Source: Nothopassalora personata
Lineage: Eukaryota; Ascomycota; Dothideomycetes; Mycosphaerellales; Mycosphaerellaceae
DNA length: 64,000 nucleotides
Assembly: GCA_033816765.1 (NCBI GenBank)
Contig: CM066287.1
Coordinates: 3,162,001 to 3,226,000 of the forward strand
Direction of reading: 5' to 3'
Part shown: positions 10,901 through 17,325 of the stretch, one piece after another
How positions within the stretch are numbered: position 1 is the stretch's first letter
How the letters are laid out: each line of letters opens with the position of its first letter
The notes under the pieces: model-generated
Databases searched by the model: none
What the model was told of the DNA's origin: nothing
The model's input: the letters and a program-made list of their open reading frames with translations, nothing else
Translations under genes and position numbers: made by a program

Positions 10901-11462
10901 TCTTCACGCATTCGATCTTGGCTGGATCCATTTTGATGCCTTCGTTCGTAATAATCACGCCAAGATATGTGGTCTCATGTCTGAAGAACTCGCACTTGTC
11001 GATGTCGAGCTGCAGTCCAGCAGCGTCGAGCTTTCTCAGAACCTTTAGCACATGTTGGACGTGCTCTTCCCTGGTTTTGCTGAATACAAGTGCATCATCC
11101 AGGTAGCATGATACGAAGTCATCCAAGAACTCCCTCAGAGTGTCGTTAATGAAGGATTGGAATGTTCCTGGCGCATTGCATAATCCAAAGGGCATAACCA
11201 CGCATTCGAACTGCCCATACCTAGTAGTGAATGCCGTTTTCCATTCATCCCCTGCTGCAATGCGGATACGGTTGAATGCTGCAATGACATCCAGCTTAGT
11301 GAACCATTGCGCGCCTGCAATGCGGTCTAGCGTTTCCTGAAAGAGAGGGATTGGGTACCTGCTCTTTGTGGTCAGCGCGTTCAGTGCACGATAGTCGACA
11401 CAAACGCGGAGTCCTCCGCCTGGTTTCTTTACTATCAGAACAGGTGCTGCTGCTGGTGACAC
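7887..11462 (-). CDS. Gypsy B pol, downstream part (RT, RNase H, integrase, chromodomain)
   Basis: This 1191-codon open frame starts at an internal Met inside the RT domain. It is really the continuation of the frame at 11494-12900, separated by one extra A. Motifs are VCVDYRAL (residues 20-27), RT active site YLDDAL (120-125; an Ala where Ile, Val or Leu is usual), RNase H ETDASDY, integrase HHCC finger with HMGDEKTYEL, SDRGTQW and GQSENTNK of the D,D,E core, and a chromodomain (EVEEVLDCKKR...YYEYLVKYVGY). The last roughly 150 residues are low-complexity and acidic. Without the upstream part the product lacks protease and the first RT strands, so this copy is probably not autonomous unless the extra base is an assembly error. 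Confidence 0.92.
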   Translation of the reverse strand: MSPAAAPVLIVKKPGGGLRVCVDYRALNALTTKSRYPIPLFQETLDRIAGAQWFTKLDVIAAFNRIRIAAGDEWKTAFTTRYGQFECVVMPFGLCNAPGTFQSFINDTLREFLDDFVSCYLDDALVFSKTREEHVQHVLKVLRKLDAAGLQLDIDKCEFFRHETTYLGVIITNEGIKMDPAKIECVKNWPTPANVTDILSFTGFANFYRRFIKDFSKICLPMTKLTRKNVPWEWSESCQRAFDALKQAFIDAPTLKHFYPGRETILETDASDYVTAAVLSQRDENGVLHPIAYMSKKMDPQQCNYDIYDKELLAIVQAFEEWRPELTVNEYGTDDYENLPDPDSAEDKPTLVYSDHKNLEWFMSTKQLNRRQARWAEFLSQFFFKIVYRPGVQGTKPDSLTRRSQDLPVPGDLTDPRNQQQHQILLGPDRVLNLSSTRVLSASANDVVTPLTTAIRELYAQPEAEEAVQQLERDEPCTLLRKHRIDDRHAVPVGGMIYIKNIYGGYSLFVPPESEDALDEGEVPVRTRIVQAFHDHAAAGHMGDEKTYELVARNYTWPGMARFVKKYVRACRTCHTNKSTNIQYPGLLKPLPVPFGAWEDIAVDFVVKLPEGKSAVDGRTYENIMTVTCRLTKERHIIPVLSMTAEHCALVFLKYVFSRHGLPKSIVSDRGTQWVSAFWRRICALLGINQKLSSSYHPETDGQSENTNKVMEQYLRMFVNYAQDDWPDWAPLAEFTANNAVSATTGVSPFYANTGRNPRFSELHLELPMPLMPHRQRLDAESADRFARKMHDMQEFLRQQMALAQAVQAEYANQNRTPAPRYVEGNEVWVSTENWEMERPSRKLDVKWSGPHVITEVLPGNTYKVELPPTMNIDNRFHSHLLAPVHPPVEGQVQPAPPPIRIVDDEQHETNPAEPDFWEVEEVLDCKKRWPRGRTPRGGVKEPYYEYLVKYVGYLEPSYEAAGQVIETAAASVADFHHNHPRATRPPGFQPPADWVANEDATGMRLARDSALNAAAMALMPVGPGLRTCEKESDTRRDDDLSRQTDQVTGVDLLIGASHDDSEADAHQIAVCSRLDGASHYGTGYLCEELGTHTEKDTVRTVAEAAAPCRRESLPALRSVIDGYAEDEEVDTVTDDELIDDEKFAKAMMDTMDRRGQSAPERTLRGGGSVTVPAPIHLDPRARAWAPQARR
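7957..7970 (-). promoter_or_regulatory. Polypurine tract of element B
   Basis: On the minus strand AGAGGGGGGGGTAG abuts the 3' LTR. Same position and G-run style as element A. Confidence 0.85.
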
Positions 11463-11493
11463 ACTGCGCTGGATGAAGCCTTTTTCGAGCTGG

Positions 11494-12900
11494 TCATCGA
11501 CCCATTTTTTTAATGACCTCGTTTTCCCGAGCGGAGAAGGAGTATGGTCTTCGAAACGGAGGGGTTTGACCGTTCTTCAGTTTGATCTCGTGGTCCACAC
11601 CTGGTCTCCTTGGTGGCACCTTGTCTGCCTCCTTGCGGCTGAACAGTCTGGCCATTTCTCGGAATTCAACCGGCAGCAAAGGGGTAGGATCTTGGTCTTT
11701 GTCTTTGCCGTTCATGAATCGCTGATAGTCGTCGGCTGACACGGCAGATGCATTGAGTTGTCGCTGGGTGTAATCACCCGGGGACTTCTCCAATCTGTCC
11801 ATGTTCTCCTGAGTGTTGGAGTCCACCAACATCGCAGCCGTGCCTCCTCTTACGGGCTTAGCTCGCATGCCGAATGCCTTCAGCGCACAAGCTGAGAGGG
11901 GATCGCGAGCGACTTGTTTGTCAAGGTCTTCTTTCGGATCAAACATCCACATCATATGAATTTCACAGCCTTGCCTGCGACTCATTCGCCTAAGCGCCTC
12001 TGCCGTGATGGGTTTGATATCGATCTCGGGTTCTTCTGGCATAGGCTTCGGCGCCTTCTTGGTGTGTCGAGCCGGACGCTTCAGAGTGTCAGGACCATCA
12101 GCAGGTAATGGCTTACGGGCGTGGTGTGATGCTTCCAGTTCTTCTTCAAGGTCTACTGCATGCCGCATGGCTGCCTTCGTGTTGTGTGTCTCCTGAACCA
12201 CAGCTGGGACGGGTTCATCTTCATCCTCTACGTAAGGTCGTACGTAGTTAGCGAAGTTGGATCTGGAGGGTTCGAGCACTGGCATTTCGGTCTGCAGGAT
12301 GCACACCGGCGTGGTTCCTTTGTCGTTGATAGACTGCACGCATACGGGTTCAGTGCTCCTCAAGCAGTTGGCGCGGCAATAGGCTGAGAACAGAGTCATG
12401 GTTCCTGACGCATAGTGGAACACAGGCTGATGCTCGTCGTGCCAGGGTCGGCCGAGGACTACATCATATTCCAGTGATGCGCAGTAACCAGACCTTGTCT
12501 CCACGTGGTCGCCGATCTGGATCTGTGCCGTTGTTCTGTGAGTGATTAGGTCACTAGCAGGTTGGCCGTCTGCTAACATCAGCCCCATGGGGTTGGGCAG
12601 TTGTATCATATCAAGGTTATTTCTGCGCGCAAAGTCGATGTCGAAGTACGTAGAGTTAGCACCATCATCATGAAAGGTTTGAGCAGGGATCTTTCCATTC
12701 ACTGTGCATGGCATAACCAAATGAGAAGCTATCACTGGATTGTGTTCATCTACAGAGTGGTTTGCAGCCAGCAGGGAGTGTGCCGATATGCTCAAAACCT
12801 TGCCTCTCTCAGGAGGTCCTTGCTCATGTTCATGCTCTTGTACTCGTGACTCGTGCGGTCCACTGTGTGTTGCGCTCACAGAGTGGACTAGGCGTTTCCC
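11494..12900 (-). CDS. Gypsy B pol, upstream part (protease to RT start), entered by -1 frameshift from gag
   Basis: This frame is open upstream to 13002 and overlaps the end of gag. Entry is expected at the slippery heptamer 12894-12900, giving GKRLVHSVSATH after the shift. A retropepsin domain follows with active-site segment FHDDGANSTYF, where D-D-G-A replaces the usual D-S/T-G-A, and the flap-side YDVVLGRPWHDEHQP shared with element A. A linker (about 11700-12300) and the conserved RT N-terminal HEIKLKNGQTPPFRRPYS follow before the frame is lost at the 7-A run. The Asp-Asp-Gly triad might impair protease activity or be a lineage variant; the matching segment of element A is outside the window. 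Confidence 0.88.
   Translation of the reverse strand, partial: GKRLVHSVSATHSGPHESRVQEHEHEQGPPERGKVLSISAHSLLAANHSVDEHNPVIASHLVMPCTVNGKIPAQTFHDDGANSTYFDIDFARRNNLDMIQLPNPMGLMLADGQPASDLITHRTTAQIQIGDHVETRSGYCASLEYDVVLGRPWHDEHQPVFHYASGTMTLFSAYCRANCLRSTEPVCVQSINDKGTTPVCILQTEMPVLEPSRSNFANYVRPYVEDEDEPVPAVVQETHNTKAAMRHAVDLEEELEASHHARKPLPADGPDTLKRPARHTKKAPKPMPEEPEIDIKPITAEALRRMSRRQGCEIHMMWMFDPKEDLDKQVARDPLSACALKAFGMRAKPVRGGTAAMLVDSNTQENMDRLEKSPGDYTQRQLNASAVSADDYQRFMNGKDKDQDPTPLLPVEFREMARLFSRKEADKVPPRRPGVDHEIKLKNGQTPPFRRPYSFSARENEVIKKMGR
11505..11511 (-). other. Seven-A homopolymer breaking gypsy B pol frame (+1 base)
   Basis: On the minus strand the run is ATT-AAAAAAA-TGGGTC. With six A the frame continues through KKWVDDQLEKG into the RT, matching the corresponding stretch of element A. 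With seven it reaches TGA three codons later. The two flanking frames are otherwise long and conserved, so this is a single-base indel, either a real mutation or a homopolymer sequencing error. Confidence 0.88.
12858..12900 (-). promoter_or_regulatory. Programmed -1 ribosomal frameshift cassette, gag-pol of element B
   Basis: On the minus strand, in the gag frame, G_GGA_AAC (12900-12894) is a canonical X_XXY_YYZ slippery heptamer two codons before the gag TAG. A 5-nt spacer (12893-12889) is followed by a stem of 10 pairs with one bulged C. The 5' arm is 12888-12877, the 9-nt loop 12876-12868 and the 3' arm 12867-12858. The pol frame is -1 relative to gag, as required. Heptamer, spacing and stem all agree with known viral and retroelement -1 sites. 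Confidence 0.85.
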
Positions 12901-14960
12901 GCGCCGCCGTTGTTGTTGGCATTGCCACCACCATTGCGACGGTTGTTGCTTGGGTTGTAACCTGGTGCGAAAGGACGGCGGGCAACATCGCGCAGTGGAC
13001 ACTGGTCTGTGTCAACGCGGCGGTGTCCCTCTTCTTCGCACTTCAGACACCGATTCTGGTCGATGCATTCTTGGGCTCGAGTCGCATCCAGAGGCTGGAT
13101 GTGCTGATACTGCTGAGGACGGTCAGCCCACTTGGTCTTAGCATTCGGGTTGGTAGTGGTGTTCGTGTTGCCTCCACCGCTCGAAGTGCTATCCTTCTTG
13201 TCATCGCCACCCTTGGTGTTCTTCTTGTCACCTTGGGTCTTGTTGCTGGTCTTGCCGTGCTTAAGGTCGTAGGCTTCAAACTTGTCCTCGTAATCGTACA
13301 GTGCTGAGACAACTTGTTCGAGAGTCATCTTGGCCGTATCCTCGTTCATAATGCGGTTGTCGTAGCGCGCATTCAGCTTGCGGAGTAAGAAGTCCTTCTC
13401 GAGCTTCTTCTCCTCGGCGCCGTTGTCCAGATTGACGATGTCGGCGTTCTCGCGGAAGGATGGGTAGAAGTCGCTGAACTTCTCCTTGTCGCCTTGCTGA
13501 AGAGTGTTGAGCTTGGTCATGGCGTTGGCGTGGGCGTTGCGGGTGCCGTAGCGCTTAGCCAGATCCTCCATCATCTCATCAACGGAGGCATACTGGGTAG
13601 TTGTGCCATCCGTGGACTTGGTGAGACTAGGAATCTTTGAGTCGACATATGTCCAAGCGCCGTTCTTCAGCCAGCTCTGGACGTTTTGAAGGGAGTCCTT
13701 TACTGTACGGTACTTGGATGCTTGCAGCTTAGCTTCAGCAGCACGCTGCCATTCTTGAAACTTGATGTCGTCGCTCTTCGGGTCGAACTTGGTAGGGGCC
13801 TTCGGTTCGGTAGAAGACTTGATGCCGGTAGTCATGTTGGCATCATATGTGGTGTATGCCGAGATGGGGTTGCCATCTGAGTCCGTCTTCTTACTAGCCC
13901 TCTCGCGACTACCGCTCTTGCGACTGTTCTTGCGGTTCTTGTCCTTGTCACCATCCTCGTCGTCCGAAGAGTCAGACGAATCAGGATCTCCGTTGTTCTT
14001 CGTGGGCTTGCCGGACTTCTGAGGCTTGTTTGGCTTGCCGCCATTCTGGCGACGCTCCAGCGACTCTTCGGACTCCGTTCTCTGCGGAGGTGGGTCCTGT
14101 TTCTCCTTGGACCGCCCTCGTTCCTTCTTTTGCTTCTCGAGCTCAGCAATGCGTTCCTCGGCAGCTACAAGCTTGGCCTCAGCTGCCTTGCACTGGGTGC
14201 GGTACAGCTTCTTAGCTTCCGTGGCCTTGGCCGTATCAGCCTTGGCTTGGATAAGTTCATCGGGGTCGACGTTGATGGTGTTATCGTGCTTTGCGATCTC
14301 CTCCTTCAACTTGGTGATTTCCTCCTTGAGAGTGGTGTTCTCCGCTTGTTCCTCACCAATCGCATCCTCGAGTCGGTCCATCTGGTCCTTTGCATCTTGC
14401 GCCTTACGGAGGTTGATGCGGTTGGCCATCTCGAGTGTCGCATTTAGTTTGTGTGTGCGGCGATGGTCTGACTCGATGTCGCACAGGATCTTGTGGATCG
14501 CTTGAGGGTGGTCGTTGACCGTCTTCTTGAACTTATCGGCGTTCAGCCCATTCAGTGAGTCAAAAGCTTCCTGGAAGTTGTCGATAGTAACCCTCCTCTC
14601 AGGTGCGCTTGCACTCGTGCCCGCTCCTTCGTCTTCTGTCTCATCCTCGATGAACTCGTGCCCGCACAGATCAGCCAAGTTCAGTTCTGTTTCGGCTTCC
14701 TCCTCTTCAATCTCTTGGAGTTGGTCGAACACTTTCTTATGCTGCTTGCGGTACTGGTTGTTCTCGTCGAGGAGCTTGTTCACAATATCCTCTTCTCGTC
14801 CTTGGGTCTGAGTCGCCTGGGCTGGGTTCGCGCTGTTGGGATCCGGCGGATCAGGTGGGAGGGTGAAGAAGGATGATCTACTAAGGGACGCGCGATGGAC
14901 GCGTCGGTCAGTGTTCTCTGCGCCTGCGCCTGGCGCGCCGGTGCCGGTGGGTCTTGCCAT
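12888..14960 (-). CDS. Gypsy B Gag (coiled coil, capsid, zinc knuckle)
   Basis: A 690-codon frame starts 150 nt inside the 5' LTR. The N-terminal third is acidic with a long heptad-rich segment around residues 150-300 (TLKEEITKLKEEIAKHD). A charged Ser/Asp/Lys-rich linker follows. The retrotransposon capsid-like region has FQEWQRAAEAKLQASKY and DFYPSFRENADIV. Near residue 636 there is a Cys-His knuckle CLKCEEEGH followed by a Cys after seven residues (CX2CX4HX7C), longer than the usual CX4 spacing. The Asn/Gly-rich tail overlaps the pol frame. Gag forms the particle and packages RNA in this family. The frame is complete. Confidence 0.92.
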   Translation of the reverse strand: MARPTGTGAPGAGAENTDRRVHRASLSRSSFFTLPPDPPDPNSANPAQATQTQGREEDIVNKLLDENNQYRKQHKKVFDQLQEIEEEEAETELNLADLCGHEFIEDETEDEGAGTSASAPERRVTIDNFQEAFDSLNGLNADKFKKTVNDHPQAIHKILCDIESDHRRTHKLNATLEMANRINLRKAQDAKDQMDRLEDAIGEEQAENTTLKEEITKLKEEIAKHDNTINVDPDELIQAKADTAKATEAKKLYRTQCKAAEAKLVAAEERIAELEKQKKERGRSKEKQDPPPQRTESEESLERRQNGGKPNKPQKSGKPTKNNGDPDSSDSSDDEDGDKDKNRKNSRKSGSRERASKKTDSDGNPISAYTTYDANMTTGIKSSTEPKAPTKFDPKSDDIKFQEWQRAAEAKLQASKYRTVKDSLQNVQSWLKNGAWTYVDSKIPSLTKSTDGTTTQYASVDEMMEDLAKRYGTRNAHANAMTKLNTLQQGDKEKFSDFYPSFRENADIVNLDNGAEEKKLEKDFLLRKLNARYDNRIMNEDTAKMTLEQVVSALYDYEDKFEAYDLKHGKTSNKTQGDKKNTKGGDDKKDSTSSGGGNTNTTTNPNAKTKWADRPQQYQHIQPLDATRAQECIDQNRCLKCEEEGHRRVDTDQCPLRDVARRPFAPGYNPSNNRRNGGGNANNNGGAGNA

Positions 14961-15098
14961 TGCTGCTGTGTTAGCTATGACCTACTTCAAGGTGCGACTC
15001 AGTCGAGTCCAACACCTGATCTCAGCACCTTGTGCTGTCGCGGTTTCTCTGCAATCTCCCGAATGCAGCTTCTCGTGTCTCTCTACACGTTGGTGATG

Positions 15099-15110
15099 AT
15101 CTATTCGAAG
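15099..15110 (-). promoter_or_regulatory. Candidate self-primer binding site of element B
   Basis: Just inside the 5' LTR, after a 2-nt gap, the minus strand reads TCGAATAGAT. It is the exact complement of ATCTATTCGA within the same LTR (reverse strand 15162-15153), about 38 nt downstream of a TATA-like TTAAGTAT. No TGG-starting tRNA primer site is seen. This matches the Tf1 arrangement, where the 5' end of the mRNA primes its own reverse transcription. Confidence 0.6.
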
Positions 15111-15303
15111 TGTCACAAGCAGGTGCAAGCACGTGGTCGGATAAGGTACAAGTCGAATAGATAGCTATCTAAGAGAGGCGCGGAGAGCGCGAGATACTTA
15201 AGGGAGCGCCAAGCCGATTAGTCAGCGGCTTAGTCAGCGGCGCGCTTGTGGTGCCCACGCACGTGCGCGCGGATCGAGGTGAATGGGCGCCGGTACGGTG
15301 ACA
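15111..15303 (-). repeat. 5' LTR of gypsy element B, 193 bp
   Basis: Identical by eye to 7764-7956, with the same TGTCAC...GTGACA ends. On the minus strand it contains a TATA-like TTAAGTAT and then CTCTTAGATAGCT, shared with the LTR of element A and probably marking the transcript start area. Confidence 0.95.
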
Positions 15304-15308
15304 GCGTT
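15304..15308. repeat. Target-site duplication GCGTT, right copy (gypsy B)
   Basis: Matches 7759-7763. Confidence 0.93.
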
Positions 15309-16201
15309 AAGATAAACTACCCCTTGTCCGATTAGTATCGTCTAGATACTAGGCTACATAGGCATCCCCGGTAACGAATTAGCCGACATGCTCGCTAACG
15401 AAGTAGCAAATAGGGCGAAGCCCTATTAAAACTCAATAAAGATAATAACGTGGGCATAAGGCTACATAAAGGACGAATTAGCGAGAAAATGGAAGTAACG
15501 GTAGACCGAAGACACGTATAGCCGGTTACTGTTCCGCCTTTAACTAGAACTAAGTAAATTAACACTCGCTAAGTATAAGACGGCGAGCCGTTACTTAGGC
15601 TTAATTGTAACATAAGTAAGAACCGGCTTTATCTCGCTTAATGCTTACTTGTATAAGATAGGCTACGTACCATTACTAAGCTGTAACTTTTACTAGATAC
15701 CGGACGACCGAATGGATGAAGTACACCGATAAACCGCCGCTCACATACTACTAACCTACCCTAGATTTGTTAATAAGAGAGAGGAGATGTAGGCATTAAT
15801 TAGCTAACGTGTTACTAACTTACGACTTCTTCTTAGTAACCTAGCGATAGTTAATTACGCGGCTTAGATACTGCTTAAGGCGCAATGCCTTAAGCAATTT
15901 AGGGTAGTCGATGTTAAACGAGAGGCCGAACGTTTTACTAAAGCGGAGTATAAAGCTAACGGCGAACTTAACGAGCGTAGAGCTAGTAAGTTAGCTAAGC
16001 AGTAAGTAAAGAAGCAACTTAAAACCAAGGCTACAACTCTCGCCGGACGAGTAGTTAGTTAAGACATTAACTAACGTCCTCGGGCCTAGCCTAACGGTAT
16101 GTATTATACAACTAAAGAGGTAGACCTCCCTCGAATATAGTACTAAAGCCGCGAAAGTAGTAGAGGCTACATACTTACCTAAGCACAATTTCGTAATAAA
16201 G

Positions 16202-16206
16202 ATAAG
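16202..16206. repeat. Target-site duplication ATAAG, left copy (gypsy C)
   Basis: Matches ATAAG at 23175-23179 on the other side of element C. Confidence 0.93.
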
Positions 16207-16619
16207 TGTTATGTCTCGTTCCAGGGCTAATCTCAAAAGAGAGATAAGTCAAGTCACGTGGCGGTATTCTTTGGAGAGGCTAAAGCAAACTGAGCGAAGA
16301 TGAATAATTGGAGTAAGAGTGTATTCCAATCAGTGAGATCGTAACATGAGTTGAACGCAGTCGAAGCCATAAGGGATTCTCAGCGTTCCTAAATACAAAG
16401 GAGATTTGCCAGTCTTGGCTGTCCTTTCGCGCCATGTGCGCCTTCTGCGACAAGTGCGCTCGTCGCTACCGTCGCGGACGTCGCTCATGTCGCGGGTACG
16501 TCTTTCGCGCTATGCGCGACGAGTCGTCCCCAGTCAGGCGTCGCGGACGTCGCGCATACATCTTTTGCACGTGACCCGTGCCAGGATGTTTTCCTTTGCG
16601 GTGTTGTCATACCGTAACA
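16207..16619 (-). repeat. 3' LTR of gypsy element C, 413 bp
   Basis: TGTTA...TAACA ends; identical by eye to 22762-23174. It contains internal short repeats built on CGTCGCGGACGTCGC (two copies) and related GCGAC motifs. Confidence 0.95.
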
Positions 16620-16632
16620 CCATCCCCCTCTT
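16620..16632 (-). promoter_or_regulatory. Polypurine tract of element C
   Basis: Minus-strand AAGAGGGGGATGG abuts the 3' LTR, in the same position as in A and B. Confidence 0.82.
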
Positions 16633-16656
16633 AGCCTAGCTCGTCCCGAGCTACCT

Positions 16657-16662
16657 TTTATA
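16657..16662 (+). promoter_or_regulatory. TATA-like box for the antisense gene in element C
   Basis: TTTATA lies 22-27 nt before the ATG at 16684 and just outside the LTR. The LTR promoter itself points the other way. Functional only if a very short leader or a different start is used, so tentative. Confidence 0.35.
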
Positions 16663-16683
16663 GTTGTGATCGCTTTCCCCACC

Positions 16684-17325
16684 ATGTCTTCGTCATCATG
16701 GCTCACGATGCCTCTTCGCCCTTCGTCTTCTTCTGATATCTACGCGGAAACCATTAACGCCCTTTCTCGTTCTCGCCGGTTCCAATCCATTATGCCCGTC
16801 TCGTGCAGTCGGTGTCGTCGCCAGGGCCAGGAGTGTCGTGTCGACGCTCGGTCCGGTCGTTGCAAGGCGTGCAACGACGCTCACAAGAAGTGTGATCTCC
16901 GGGTCACTCTTCAGGAGTTCGAGAAGATGGCCAAGATCCGGGAGTCGCTGTCCAGGAGTGCGGAAGAGGCGGAGGACGCTCTGTCCGAAGCAGAAGAAGA
17001 GGCCGAGAGGGTGATAGCAGCGGCTCAGCAGAAGGTGGCAGCTGCCCGTGCGAAGGCCCGCCGGCTGCGAAAACAGCTTCGTGCCGCGGAATCAACGGAG
17101 GACAATTCCTTCAAGAGGGCTTTGTCCACCGCGGAGGAGATGGAGCGTCTGGAAGGAGAGTCTGAGGCCCCCGCGGCCTCGGCCGGTAGCGAGGTGCTCG
17201 TAGACTTCTCCGAGTTTGGCAGCGTTTTTGGGGAACAGGTTTCCCCCTCCACTTGGGGTCTTATAACTGGTGTCCAGTTCCCCGAGTGGAGTGCTGGCCC
17301 CGTTGAGCCTCCGAATGTTGGTTAG
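16684..17325 (+). CDS. Antisense Zn2Cys6 / coiled-coil protein carried by gypsy C
   Basis: A 213-residue protein is encoded opposite to gag-pol, between pol and the 3' LTR. The ATG at 16684 has a good context (CCACCATGT). Residues about 40-70 hold six cysteines spaced C-x2-C-x6-C-x8-C-x2-C-x6-C (CSRCRRQGQEC ... CKACNDAHKKC), the exact pattern of the fungal Zn2Cys6 binuclear DNA-binding cluster. A long Glu/Ala/Arg heptad-like helix follows (about 80-150), typical of a dimerising coiled coil, then a hydrophobic-acidic tail. No middle homology domain of full-size fungal regulators is present. Its stop overlaps the pol stop tail-to-tail (shared TTAG, 17322-17325). DNA binding is inferred from the motif; targets and role are unknown. 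I do not recognise a named homologue. Confidence 0.82.
   Translation: MSSSSWLTMPLRPSSSSDIYAETINALSRSRRFQSIMPVSCSRCRRQGQECRVDARSGRCKACNDAHKKCDLRVTLQEFEKMAKIRESLSRSAEEAEDALSEAEEEAERVIAAAQQKVAAARAKARRLRKQLRAAESTEDNSFKRALSTAEEMERLEGESEAPAASAGSEVLVDFSEFGSVFGEQVSPSTWGLITGVQFPEWSAGPVEPPNVG

Larger units (their letters stand above)
7764..15303 (-). mobile_element. Ty3/gypsy chromodomain retrotransposon B, complete, with one pol break
   Basis: A 7540-bp element is flanked by LTRs that are identical by eye over 193 bp and by a 5-bp target duplication. Reading on the minus strand the order is 5' LTR (15303-15111), putative self-primer site, gag (14960-12888), -1 frameshift cassette, protease and RT start (to 11494), one-base break, RT, RNase H, integrase and chromodomain (to 7887), polypurine tract, 3' LTR. 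Identical LTRs and absence of RIP mutations indicate recent insertion into an already RIP-mutated LINE. It belongs to the same family group as element A. Confidence 0.95.
15304..16206 (+). mobile_element. RIP-degenerate Tad1-like LINE, segment 2 (RNase H C-terminus and tail)
   Basis: It resumes directly after the GCGTT duplication of gypsy B. Translation through stops gives the RNase H end (GIPGNELADML, about 15361-15393) and the Tad1-type C-terminal region (RTGFISLNAYLYKIG, then HILLTYPRF). At 15337-15357 the expected W-x-P-G-H is TAG-ATA-CTA-GGC-TAC: Trp to stop, Pro to Leu and His to Tyr, exactly the RIP transitions. The reading frame seems to end near 16004. The segment is interrupted at 16206 by gypsy C. 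Confidence 0.87.

Noticed and set aside
11494..11520. The 7-A run in element B as a programmed frameshift
   Set aside because: The needed shift is +1 in effect, the heptamer is not in the phase for -1 slippage, and it lies inside the RT domain, where no recoding is known; a simple indel is more likely.
15991..16236. 81-codon minus-strand frame at the LINE/LTR boundary
   Set aside because: Spans the junction of the RIP-mutated LINE and the LTR of element C, so it is younger than the insertion and has no coding features.
16406..16639. 77-codon plus-strand frame in the LTR of element C (second copy at 22961)
   Set aside because: Made of the internal CGTCGCGGACGTCGC-type repeats of the LTR; appears because the LTR is duplicated, not because it is a gene.
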